The notes below the pieces were generated by a model. It was not told the origin of the DNA. It saw only the letters and a list, made by a program, of their open reading frames with translations, and did not search any database. A stretch of DNA of 64,000 nucleotides from Sipunculus nudus (Eukaryota > Annelida > Sipuncula > Golfingiida > Sipunculidae): contig CM049307.1 of assembly GCA_026874595.1 (NCBI GenBank), positions 33,214,862 to 33,278,861 on the forward strand, given 5' to 3'. The translations under genes were made by a program, and so were the position numbers. How positions within the stretch are numbered: the stretch's first letter is position 1; every line of letters begins with the position of its first letter. This document shows positions 24,354 through 35,208 of this stretch, in pieces.

Positions 24354-26116
24354 TAGCTCAGCTGACTATAAGTCATCTGAGTTAGAGTCATGGTCCATTG
24401 TCCGTCATCCGTGTGTCTGTCCCTCCATTAGACTGGCACATTTTGAAACCGCTAGACCTACGAATCCAAAATTTGGCATACTGTGTCCTTTAGATCTCCT
24501 ACCAAACTGAAAACTAGGTCACTGCGACTTTTTTCCTTTGAGAAATTAAGAAAAACCCTCAATTTCCATTAAAAAAAAAACTATTTTCACACTTTAGGAC
24601 TGCCCAATATCAAAACCACTTATCCGTTTTCTTAATATTTACCAGGAGTATTCTCCTAAATATTCCCTATATACATGCCAGAAATTCAGACTGTTAAGTG
24701 TAATTTCTACAAATTATGGGCTTGAAAATATTGGACTTATGAAAATATTGAAAATCAGGAAAAATATTTGCTCACTTAACTTGAAAATTTTTGAAGGTAG
24801 AGCCTTTTTTTTCAAGTATATAACTTTGTTCAATTAAGATTCAATTGTATAGCCAAAATTAGATCTGAATTTTATAATTTTTTTTTAAGTTATTAGCTTA
24901 AAAATAAAATCAGTACCTTAAATTTTGCCCAACTTTGAACATTGCATGTTTTTTTTTCCTGTGTGTACTGTTGATTTAATTTTCACAGCATGTAAACATA
25001 TATTTAATTTGTTTAAATCTGAAATTTGAAAATAAAAGCTTTAAAATTAGTCTGGTTATTTTTTCTTGAGGCTCTATTGTAGTCACCAGATGCAGGCAAC
25101 TCACTCCTGGTCACTGGAAATCAGCTATGCCTAGGTTTTTGAATTGTTACAGTCACTGCAGGAGATCCCCTGCTATGACAAGGAAATATTCGAATTGGTA
25201 GCAAACTTTATTGAAAACTCAAACAGATTCTAACACAAAATAATTTGATGTTCTTGACAAACTCACCCCACACCCACCAAAACTCTCTCTTTCCTCTCAA
25301 CTGGCACCTTACACTTTCCAAATCGCAACTAAAAACATAGTCATTATGCTATCCACATCTTCCATGATACTTCAGTCATCAATATGTTAACATCACACCC
25401 CTCCTGCCATGCATCAGAAAATTATCACTTTAGAAATCAGGAACGAGCTTCATAAGCTTTAAGTAGCTTGCTCTCAATCTATTGATACATGTTTATATTT
25501 ATATATGTGCTTAGGTAGGATACCACATGAATGTACTTACTATGTATTGTGTCAATAAATCATTCAAACAAACAGGTGAACATATCAACCCCTCCCCCCC
25601 CCCCCCAAACCTCCCCACCAAGTGTTATGCAGTAATTGTAATTGTTTGCACTGTATTTCCTTAATTGTAATGCTGTTTCCACTCCAATGTACCAATTAAG
25701 TAATTCAAGGAGTAATCCAGAAGATGCCATTGTTATGTAAATGTAGCATTTTTAAAGAAATCAATTTTCTTTTAAATGATTTTAACAAATTAAAATATAA
25801 TAAAACCTAGTATGCATAAATTTATAAAATATTAAGCAAATTATTAATAAATAAAGGCACAATTTAAAATTGTAAAATCTGAATCAAGTATTAACTATAG
25901 ATATTTATTGTTTTGCATATATAAAAGATATATTTTTGTAGAAAAAAAAAATATCCATTTGTATGCACGATGTGTTGGTGTCTGATTGAGATTTTTTATG
26001 ATACAATTTAGAATTATGAATCAACTATTATATTCAGATATATATATTATATTGGAAATGCATAGAAATATAAACTTAAAATTATTTTAAAAAATGATGT
26101 GATAATAAAATGCAGT
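24354..26116 (+). mobile_element. Hairpin/(TCCG)n family element, copy B (3' end missing)
   Basis: Starts with the family hairpin TAGCTCAGCTGACTATAAGT at 24354 and follows copy A block by block: the TCCG-type tract, the GGCACATTTTGAAACC word, the TACATGCCAGAAATT block at about 24673, the CACTCCTGGTCACTGGAAAT block at about 25100, poly-C at about 25592-25606, and an AT-rich tail to about 26115. It is interrupted by a 400-bp insertion (25181-25580). It stops where a GC-rich minisatellite begins, so the 3' terminus is absent. Confidence 0.7.
25181..25580 (+). mobile_element. Insertion in copy B, possibly a 5'-truncated non-LTR retrotransposon tail
   Basis: About 400 bp absent from copies A and C at the same point interrupt copy B after TGCTATGACA. 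It contains a frame at 25281-25340 reading NSLF...LSKSQLKT then stop, resembling the C-terminus of CR1/L2-type reverse transcriptase ORFs (NSLP...FKSQLKT). A 3'-UTR-like stretch follows, ending in a CAATAAA signal and ATTCAAACAAACA. No target duplication is clear. The insertion is well supported by comparison; the LINE identity is tentative. Confidence 0.4.
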
Positions 26117-26250
26117 GTTGGCCCGGTCTTGGCCTCAAGGCCGGGTTTTGCCGGCCTCGGTCTTGGCCTTGGCCTCGGAAGGCCATGACTCGGACTCGGC
26201 CTCGAGCCCTCCAGCCTCGGTGACTCAGGGCAAACGGGTTCGAGGCCGGC
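26117..26250. repeat. GC-rich minisatellite (CTCGGCCTTGGCCTCGG type)
   Basis: Short, irregular repeats of CTTGGCCTCGG, GACTCGG and CGGCCTCG, far more GC-rich than the surroundings. The same sequence type recurs at 37371-37495. Both patches border sequence of the hairpin/(TCCG)n family: copy B stops here, and fragment G resumes just after the second patch. Confidence 0.75.
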
Positions 26251-26676
26251 TCGAGGCTGCGCACATTTGACTTTCTTTGAATATACTCAGCTTGCATTTG
26301 TGAACAGGGCCAATCACCCGTATTTTTTGGCTCACTCCCGTGAAATGTGAAGGTGCAAGCTCGTTTGGCCCGTAAAAATCTGCCTTCAGGTGCTAAACGA
26401 ATATTTTTAATCTCCATGTAGATATTCTTAATTTCCATAATGAACGGTATTACCCGATGTAGCCGATCATTTAATTTGAGCCCCTCTCTCCTAATGATTG
26501 TGCCTACATACGAGGAACGATCGGTATACTCTCGTACGCCGGTAAGCGGAGAAAAACTGCCGGTAAACCGCTCCCAAAGTTTCTATACTTGCATGAGTGA
26601 AAAGATCCATGAATTGACTTATTAACATGCGCAAACGTTATTAAAATAGGGGAATCGCGTAAAAAGAGACATTGAG
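26251..26676. other. Non-coding, less AT-rich, single-copy in window
   Basis: Sequence between the GC-rich minisatellite and the duplicated segment. Minus-strand frame 26082-26438 runs through the minisatellite and is Arg/Pro/Gly-rich low complexity, not a recognised protein. Plus-strand frame 26440-26625 is unrecognised. Confidence 0.45.
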
Positions 26677-26995
26677 CAATAAGAAATCGTTCTCGTTGGA
26701 TTACAATTAAAGCGCAAGTTCATCATTGTCGCATTAAATGAGTTCTCTCGACATTCATACTGTCAAACGGCCATGTTGGCATTTAAACCATGTGACACAT
26801 TGACTGACATGCAGTTGATTTGCATGCATCCGTGCCTAGTCATTGCACGCATACGTTCTTGTGATTGGCGGAGAGATGACGTGTCATAGATAGAGAGTCA
26901 ATAAGAGGTTCGTAGTAGAATTCACCCCATGTGACTTCATTCATTATAATTTTGGCGGGAAAATGTTCACTGACATCGCTTCGCCTTCAGTTTTT
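26677..26995 (+). repeat. Duplicated segment, left copy
   Basis: Positions 26677-26995 and 28967-29285 are near-identical with a constant 2290-bp offset and only scattered substitutions. The shared block starts CAATAAGAAATCGTTCTCG and ends TCAGTTTT against the hairpin of the next element. The homology continues into both elements (C and E) as far as GTTTTGAAACCATA. Confidence 0.9.
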
Positions 26996-27809
26996 TAGCT
27001 CAGCTGACTATAAGTCATCTGAGCTATAGTCATGGTCCATTGTCCGTCGTCCATCCATCTGTCCGTCCGTCCATCGGTCTGTAGATGTGGCACGTTTTGA
27101 AACCATAACTTCGTTCCTTTGAAAAATTAAGGAAAAACCTCAATTTTTTATTAAAATCCTATTTTCACACTTCAGGACTGCCTAATATCAAAACCACTCA
27201 TCTGTTTTTCCTCATATTTACCATAAATATTCTTCTATATAGTTCCTATGTACATGCCAGAAATTAAGTCTGTTAAGTATAAATTCTTTAAGTTATGGGC
27301 CAGAACATAATGGACTTTGTAAAAAATCAGGAAAAATATTTACTCACTTAACATGAAAAATTTTGAAACTAGAGTCTATTTTCCCAAGTATATAACTATG
27401 TTTAATTAAGATTCAATTGTTTACCCAAAATTAGATCTGAATTTTGTAAATTTTTTAAGTAATTAGCATAAAAATAAAATCAGTACCTTAAATTTTGCCC
27501 AACTTTGACCATGGCACGTTTTTTTCCTGTAAGTACCATTGATTTAATTTTCACACCATGTAAACATAAATATTTAATTTGTTTAAAGCTGAAATTTGGA
27601 AGTAAAAGCTTGAAAATTAAGCTAGTTATTTATTTTTTTTCTTGAGGCTCTATTGTAGTCATTTGCTTTGATTACAGATTACAGATGCAGGGTCCCACTC
27701 CAGGTCACTGGAAGTCAGCTATGCCAGGGTTTCTGATTTGTTACAGTCACTTGGGGGAGATCCCCTGCTGTGACAGGTGTACAGTTATTCTCATATCACC
27801 ACCCCAATC

Positions 27810-27850
<41 letters not shown>

Positions 27851-28841
27851 CAAACCCAACCCACCAAGTGTTATGCAGTATTGTTATTGTTTTCACTGTA
27901 TCTCCATAATTGTAATGCTGTTTCCACTCTGATATGCAAAAACTTTCCTTGAAAAAGTAATTCAAGGTGTAATCCAGAAGATGCAATGTTGTGTAATGTA
28001 GCCTTTTTTAAGAAATCATTTTTCTTTTAAATGATTTTACCAGTCATAATGGATACCATCAGTATGCTTAAATTATGATAAAATATGAAGCACATTATGG
28101 ATAAATAAAGACACAATTAAAAACTGTGAAATTTAAATCAAGTATTTTTTTTAGATATTTATTGTTTTGCAGATTTAAAAGATATATTTTTGTGGTAAAA
28201 AATAAATAAACATTTGTATGCATGATGTGGTGTTATCTGACAAGATTGAGATTTATGATGATGCAATTGAGAATTATGAATCAACTTTTATATTCAGATA
28301 TATATGTTATATTGAAAATGTATAGAAATATAAACTTAAATTAAAAAAAAAATTGATGTGATAAAAAAATGAGGATTTATTACAAACATTTGTTCATTAT
28401 TATCCTGCATCAGCAGAATTTGAGATCAGGCTTTGTTTGCCATTTTTTATGTTGTTAATTAGTTATATTTCAACTGTATACATTTCATAAAAAAACATAT
28501 TTAATAATATATATTATACAAAAAAAAAAGATTTGATTGAACAAATGTGTAAACTACTGAAATGTCAACAGTTAATCGAAAAGCCAACTAATGATCATGG
28601 TAATTGTACAGATCATTTGTTCACAAACTGCTCACAGTTTCAACATTAGGAAACACATGGTCAGGTCACAAAATATTATTTGCAACAATTTCTTGCTCAT
28701 CAATACAAAACAATCATATAAACCAACCATGGCCTTTATTACCTCTTCCTCTTACACTTTATCTCCATTTTATATTATTTTAGATTTTTACCTTCAAGGT
28801 TAACATCAGCTGAGCACAGTGACCCATAGGTCCCTTGTTTT
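26996..28841 (+). mobile_element. Hairpin/(TCCG)n family element, copy C (both ends present)
   Basis: Hairpin TAGCTCAGCTGACTATAAGT at 26996, a TCCG tract, and the family body with poly-C at 27810-27849 and a 3' terminus CAGCTGAGCACAGTGACCCA...CCTTGTTTT ending at 28841. Very similar to copy A, except for a deletion of roughly 80 bp after AAACCATA (about 27105), where copies A and E carry AGACCTAGGAATCC and following sequence. Its last base abuts the first base of copy D. Confidence 0.8.
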
Positions 28842-28966
28842 AGCTCAGCTGACTATTAAGTCATCTGAGCTATAGTCGTGGTCCATTGTCCGTCGTCCAT
28901 CCGTCCGTCCGTCCTTCCGTCCGTCCGTAGATGTGGCACGTTTTGAAACCATAAGACCTAGGAATC
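28841..28966 (+). mobile_element. Hairpin/(TCCG)n family, copy D (5' fragment)
   Basis: Begins TAGCTCAGCTGACTATTAAG directly after the 3' end of copy C, with its own TCCG tract and GATGTGGCACGTTTTGAAAC. It breaks off after GACCTAGGAATC at the left edge of the second duplicated segment. The break is the junction of the 2290-bp duplication. Confidence 0.8.
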
Positions 28967-29285
28967 CAATAAGAAATCGTTCTCGTTGGATTACAATTAA
29001 AGCGTAAGTTCATCATTGTTGCATTAAATAAGTTCTCTCGACATTTATACTGTCAACCGGCCATGTTGGCATTTAAACCATGTGACACATTGACTGACAT
29101 GCAGTTGATTTGCATGCATCTGTGCCTAGTCAGTGCACGCATACGTTCTTGTGATTAGCCTAGAGATGACGTGTCATAGATAGAGAGCCAATAAGAGGTT
29201 CGTAGTAAAATTCACCCCATGTGACTTCATTCATGACAATTTTGGCGGGAAAATGTTCACTGACATCGCTTCACCTTCAGTTTTT
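28967..29285 (+). repeat. Duplicated segment, right copy
   Basis: Second copy of 26677-26995. The left junction is inside the body of copy D (GGAATC|CAATAAGAAATCG). The right edge leads into copy E, exactly as the left copy leads into copy C. Confidence 0.9.
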
Positions 29286-31850
29286 TAGCTCAGCTGACTA
29301 TAAGTCATCTGAGCTATAGTCATGGTCCATTGTCCGTCGTCCATCCATCTGTCCGTCCGTCCATCGGTCTGTAGATGTGGCACGTTTTGAAACCATAAGA
29401 CCTAGGAATCCAAAATTCGGCATAATGTTAGATGTCCCCAAGATCTCCTACCAAGCCGAAAACTGGGTCTTTGCGACTTCGTCCCTTTGAGAAATTAAGG
29501 AAAAACCTCAATTTTTTATTAAAAAAACCTATTTTCACACTTCAGGACTGACTAATATCAAAACCACTCACCTGTTTTTCCTCATATTTACCATAATTAT
29601 TCCTCTATATAATTCCTATGTACATGCCAGAAATTATGTCTGTATTATGTAAATTTAAAAAGTTATGGGCCCAAACATAATGCATTGTGTAAAAAATCAG
29701 GAAAGAAATTTTATCACTTAACACAAAACTTGTTAAAGCTATAAACTTTTTTTCCAGTAATATAACATTAATTAATCAAAATTAAATTGTATACCCAAAA
29801 TTAGATCAAATCTTTTAAATTTTTTAAAATATTAGCAAAAAAAAAAATTGGTACCTTAAATTTTGCCCAACTTTGACCATGGCACGTTTTTTTGCTGTAA
29901 CTGCTGTGGATTTAATTTTCACAGCATGTTTTTGTTAGCATTTCAACTGTTAACACCAAAAATTTGAAACCAGTTGATCAAAAACTGTAGATTTTATTCA
30001 AGTTTTCAAGCACCATGTCACATATTGCTAGTGTTATGCAGTTTGCTAGAGCTCAGCTCCCGAGCTTCAGCTCTAAGTTCCTTAAATTTGGCATACAGTT
30101 GGATTTCTCCAAAATCCCCTACCATGCCAAGAATTTGGTCACTAGGACTTAATTCCTTCGAGATATCAATGAAAAACTTCATTTTTCCATTAAAAACCCA
30201 TTGTTACACTTTAAGACTGCCTCATATCAAAACCACTGATCTGACTTTGATCATATATAATATACATATTTTTCTATTCATTCGCTATGCACATGCCAGA
30301 AATGATGTCAGTATTGTGTATTTTTTTTAAGTTATGGGCCCAAACATAATGCACTTTTTTAAAAATCAAGAAATATATTTACTCACCTTAGATGAGAATT
30401 GCTTAAGCTGGAGACTTTTTGTCAGGAATATTACTTTATTTAATCAAGATTTGATTGTTTACCCCAAAATTAGATCTGAATTTTGCAAATTTTTCAAGTT
30501 ATTAGCTTAAATAAAAAATCAATACCCTAAAATTTGTCCAATTTTGGCAATGGCATGTTTTTTTTCTGTAAGCACTGTTGATTTAATTTTTTCACAGCAT
30601 ATATACATAAGGATTTAATCTTTTAAATCTGAAATTTCAAAGGAATTGATTGAAAAGAGTAGCTTTTATTCAAGTTTTCATACACCATGTCAAGTGTTGT
30701 TTACATCTAGCCCACCTAGTAGTAAAGCCTTCACTTGCATTATGTAACCCACCCCAGGCAGCTTGTCTTGGCTTAGCTGGGCCACTACTAGCAGGCTTCT
30801 TCTCTGCCCTGCACACCCTCCCCCCCCCTAGATGATGCATTAACTAGATGAATGTTATAATTTTCTGTATTTCATTTTATTCTTGGCTATGCTACATTTT
30901 AGATTTTGTATTTACCACCAGGGTTGCAATGATTAAAGTGCACATTTAATTGTGTCCACAAAGTGGTGTATTGCTATGAAAGTGTGGATGTTCATCAGAT
31001 AAGTAATTCCTTCCTTGAGAAGAGTAAAAACTTCACAAGGTGTGAAATTGACTATTAATTCCAGGAATAAATTAAAGCCTAGATTGTAATTAGCATAATG
31101 ATATTGTTTGTCCCTCATTCAACCAACAGTGTGTATACTTTATTTGAAAAGATGTTTTTATTTTACCAAATTTACAGAATCTTATTTTATTTTGGTGAAT
31201 AAGATTAAGCATGTACTGAAAACTCCAATGTGCAAAACTTTTTAATAGTGATTCAAGGAATAATCTTGCAGATGCCATGTTGTGGCATTATTTTCTTTTA
31301 ACCCTTTACTGTTTACATTTATTTTAGATTTCTGAAAAATTCAGACACTATTTATATTTACACTAACAGCCATATCTTTTCAAGCTTTTTTTGTATCTTT
31401 ATCAAATTTTCAACAGTTCTTACTAAGAGGGTTTGCTGAAGATTATTGAAAATCATTGAAACTTAGAAATAATATGCAATATTTTTGTCCTGGAAGAATC
31501 TATACATATCATGGCATTCTAGTTGCCCATTTAGAGTGCTCTTTAGTGGCTTGTAAACAGGAAAGGGTTAAATTCAGTTTAAAAATTTGTGATTTAAAAA
31601 TAATAAAAATATATGTGTATGCATAATATGACCCAATACGAGCTACACTCTGGATGTATAATGATTGCAACTAAGAATTCTAATATTTTAACTTATATTT
31701 TCAGTGTTTTTTTAATACAAATTTATAAAAACTTGTTAATAAAAAAAATTAATCAGATAAAAACTATTTTAATGGAAAAAGTGGATATGCTTAAATAATA
31801 TATAAACTTAAATGTATTATTCCCTTGAATGTGAAATAAAGGTATTAGTC
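29286..31850 (+). mobile_element. Hairpin/(TCCG)n family, copy E (two-module form with MITE inside)
   Basis: Full 5' hairpin and TCCG tract at 29286, then a first module (29399-30040). A second, diverged module starts with another small inverted repeat, AGAGCT...AGCTCT (30048-30074). It repeats the same order of words: AAATTTGGCATACAGTT, CTACCATGCCAAGAATTTGG, TATCAAAACCACTGATCTGA, CACATGCCAGAAATGATGTC. From about 31225 it matches the tail of copy A (GTGCAAAAC, ATTCAAGGAATAATC..CAGATGCCATGTTG). It is interrupted by a 266-bp MITE at 31302. No 3' terminus is seen before copy F starts. Confidence 0.65.
31302..31567. mobile_element. piggyBac-type MITE, copy 1 (266 bp)
   Basis: The element starts CCCTTTACTGTTTACATTTA and ends TTGTAAACAGGAAAGGG. 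It is flanked on both sides by TTAA (31298-31301 and 31568-31571). The TTAA target duplication and termini starting CCC are the hallmarks of piggyBac elements. It sits in the TTTTCTTTTAAATG stretch of copy E, which is uninterrupted in copy A. Copy 2 at 55105-55370 is exactly the same length and nearly the same sequence. No coding capacity, so mobilised in trans. Confidence 0.85.
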
Positions 31851-31852
31851 CA

Positions 31853-34359
31853 GACCTAGGAATCCAAAATTCGGCATAATGTTAGATGTCCCCAAGATCT
31901 CCTACCAAGCCGAAAACTGGGTCTTTGCAACTTCGTTCCTTTGAGAAATTAAGGAAAAACCTCAATTTTTTATTTAAAACCTATTTTCACACTTCAGGAC
32001 TGCCTAATATCAAAACCACTTATCTGTTTTTCCTCATATCTACCATAAATATTCCTCTATATAGTTCCTATATACATGCCAGAAATTATGTCTGTATTAT
32101 TTAATTTAAAAAAGTTATGGGCCCAAACATGATGCATTTTGTAAAAAATCAGGAAAGATATTTGATCACTTAACACAAAAAACGTTAAAGCTATGGACCT
32201 TTTTTCCAGTAATATAACTTTAATTAATCAAAATTAAATTGTATACCCAAAATTAGATGAAAATCTTTTAAATTTTTTAAAATATTAATAAAAATAAAAA
32301 ATTGGTACCTTAAATTTTGCCCAACTTTGACCATGGCACGTTTTTTTTACTGTAAGTACTGTGGATTTAATTTTCACAGCATGTTTTTGTTAGCATTTCA
32401 ACTGTTAACACCAAAAATTTGAAACCAGTTGATCAAAAACTGTAGATTTTAATCAAGTTTTCAAGCACCATGTAACATATTGTTTACATCAAGCTAGTGT
32501 TATGCAGTTTGCAAGAGCTCAGCTCCCCAGCTTTAGCTCTAAGTTCCTTAAATTCGGCATACAGTTAGATGTCTCCAAAATCCTCTACCATGCCAAGAAT
32601 TTGGTCACTAGGACTTAATACCTTCGAGATATTAATAAAAAACTTCATTTTTCCATTAAAAACCCATTGTTACACTTCAAGACTGCCTAATATCAAAACC
32701 ACTGATCTGACTTTAATCATAAATAATATACATATTTTTCATTCTCTATGCACATGCCAGAATGATGTCAGTATTGCGTAATTGTTTTAAGTTATGGGCC
32801 CAAACATAATGCACTTTGTAAAAAATCAAGAAATATATTTACTCCCTTAACAAGGGCATTGCTGAAGCTAGAGATTTTTTTGTCAGGGATGTAACATTAT
32901 TTAATCAAGATTCAATTGAATACCCAAAATTAGTTCTGAATTTTTCAAATTTTATAAGTTATTAGCATAAATATAAAATTAGTACCTTAAATTTGCCCAA
33001 CTGTGACCATGGCACGTTTGTTTCCCGTGAGCACTGTTGATATAATTTTCATATCATGCACACATAAGGATTTCAGCTTTTAGTTTAGAAAGCTGAAAGA
33101 AATTGGCCAAATATTGTAGCTTTTATTAATGTTTTTTATGAGACCCTGTCAGACTTTGGCTCTCTCCAGCCCCTCTTGAGTCACCACTTTGTTGACCTTG
33201 TTGACCTTTCATCAAATTATGCACGCTTGAGGCGAGAATCCAGGCAGCTTATGGCCAGCCACAGTTGATCCAGGTGTCCAACCCAACTCATCTAGTAGTT
33301 TTAACCAACAACATAACAATAAACAATAAATTAATAAATTTTTATTGGTTTTTAATAACAAATTAAAGAAAAATAGAAAAGGAATTTGTTAGTTTATAAT
33401 AACAGGAAATTAACTTGCAGTTACTGATGATATAAGAATCTTGTATCGATGGGTAGAATGTCACATATTCCAAATAACACCATGCAGTCACCTATGGCAT
33501 TTTTCAGTTCAATTTTAATGATAAAGAAGTAAATCATATTATTCAATACTAATCATTAGGGATTATATGAAGGAAATTAATGATAGACAAAGATGCAGTT
33601 GATAATATTAATCTAGATTCCTACTGTGTCTAGTGTGTACATTGATGTGAAATTAGTCCAAAATGAATTTTTTACAGTTATTTTTTAATATAAATAAAGG
33701 CCATAAAACCAGGTACTTATGATCATTATTTAAATGTGTGAATTTTGTATATTCTGGATTCTCAACATCTTTGTTTGGTGAAAACTGAATAAATACCAGA
33801 CATGGTGCGAATACTTTGTAATTGTATTTAAATACGAATATGATTATGTACTCCATTATAAAATTTCTTGCATAAAGAATGGGAATTCAGGTAAAAATGA
33901 AAGTATATGAATACTCGTGCAAATACTTTCAAAATGTATTCATGAATGCATTCATGAATATATTCTTTAATATTATTTTAATAATCATATCAGTTATATT
34001 TCATTTTAAAAAATCATATGATTCTCTTATTATTTTTAATAAAAATTATATTTGGGACAATATTTGTAATTTTTTTAATAAATAGTTAAACTCTTATATT
34101 ATATGTTCTGCTTATAAGTTATATGGCCAATTCAAAATCTGTGTGACAGTAGTACTCCATTTGTTAATAAAATAAATGAAATCAATCCTCTTCCCTGTCT
34201 CCAAAGGTACTATCAAAATCATACATAAGCTAAACAACAACAACTCATAATACAGCTTATATTTATTACCACACAAAACCAGCATGTGCCTCATTTCTAA
34301 ATAATATTTTTTTATCATATATAACAGCTGAGCGTCGTGACCCATAGGTCCCTTGTTTT
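31853..34359 (+). mobile_element. Hairpin/(TCCG)n family, copy F (5'-truncated, two-module)
   Basis: Begins inside the family body at GACCTAGGAATCC, the same word as 29399 in copy E (offset 2454). It follows E through module one and module two, including the small inverted repeat AGAGCTCAGCTCCCCAGCTT at about 32514. It then diverges into AT-rich sequence. A family 3' terminus, CAGCTGAGCGTCGTGACCCA...CCTTGTTTT, lies at 34325-34359. Whether 33150-34324 belongs to the same insertion is inferred from that terminus. Confidence 0.6.
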
Positions 34360-35208
34360 TTAAAATTTGACACAAAATAAGCGGACCTGTAATTTTTCTG
34401 GCCGACCTGTGAAATCAATGTTACACAGGGCCCACTGGCCTGTATATTTTCTAGGCTTTTTTCTGTTTTTGCTCAGAAATGCCCCTCACTAGACAGTGGC
34501 CTTTGTTCCGCTAGCAAAAAAAAAGTATCGGCACTATCATATTTGGGGCGCACGTGTTGTTCACCCAAACAAACCTTTATCATGAACATCTGCGATTGTT
34601 AAATATCTCCTCGAAGTTCTTCCATTATTAACTGTTATTAATCATAAAAAAAATATTATTTGTGCATGTGTGATCTTTGAAGCGGGATCTTTTCCAAGCG
34701 GGAATTCCCTAGACATGTCACTTACTTGTTACCATGCATGCCCCTTGATTTTCCTGTTTGCTGGGGCAAACATTGTGTGGAAAGGAAACTTGTACTGGGT
34801 TGTGTTACGCGTGTGAGCAGAGCAAATGCATGAGCACAGCATTATCGCTGCCTTTGGAGCATATGTGCAAGGCACGGAGTATCCTTTGGAAACTGCAGAC
34901 ATATGATACTACCCTTCTGGGTCAAACTGCGTTTTATCAGCATAACTTTGTACAGTTTTGTACACATTGTAACTTATGCATCCAGGTAACAAAGCGACTT
35001 ATAAGACCATCACTAAAAAAAAAAAACATATATACAGACCATTGTGGCCCAAAATATGAATTAAGGTGATTTTTAACCCTTTGAAAACTATTGTCGGGGC
35101 AAAATACATAGCTGGCAGGAAGGATAGGCCTGAAAATATGTGCAGCATTTCTCAGAATGGTCCAGATGAACTACAAATAAATTTTATCTGCTATATTTAT
35201 ATATATAT
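34360..35208. other. No gene; non-coding sequence
   Basis: Mixed-composition sequence with no recognised protein. The 103-codon frame at 34758-35069 is Cys-rich and ends in an A-run; it resembles no family I know. A short TATATATA tract ends at 35208, against foldback element 2. Confidence 0.45.

Noticed and set aside
26082-26438. 118-codon minus-strand frame rich in Arg/Gly/Pro
   Set aside because: Half of it reads the GC-rich minisatellite and the rest is unrecognised; no start or splice support.
27685-27986. Pro-rich and Gly-rich frames on both strands
   Set aside because: Translation of the poly-C tract inside repeat copy C. The same applies at 13225-13446 in copy A.
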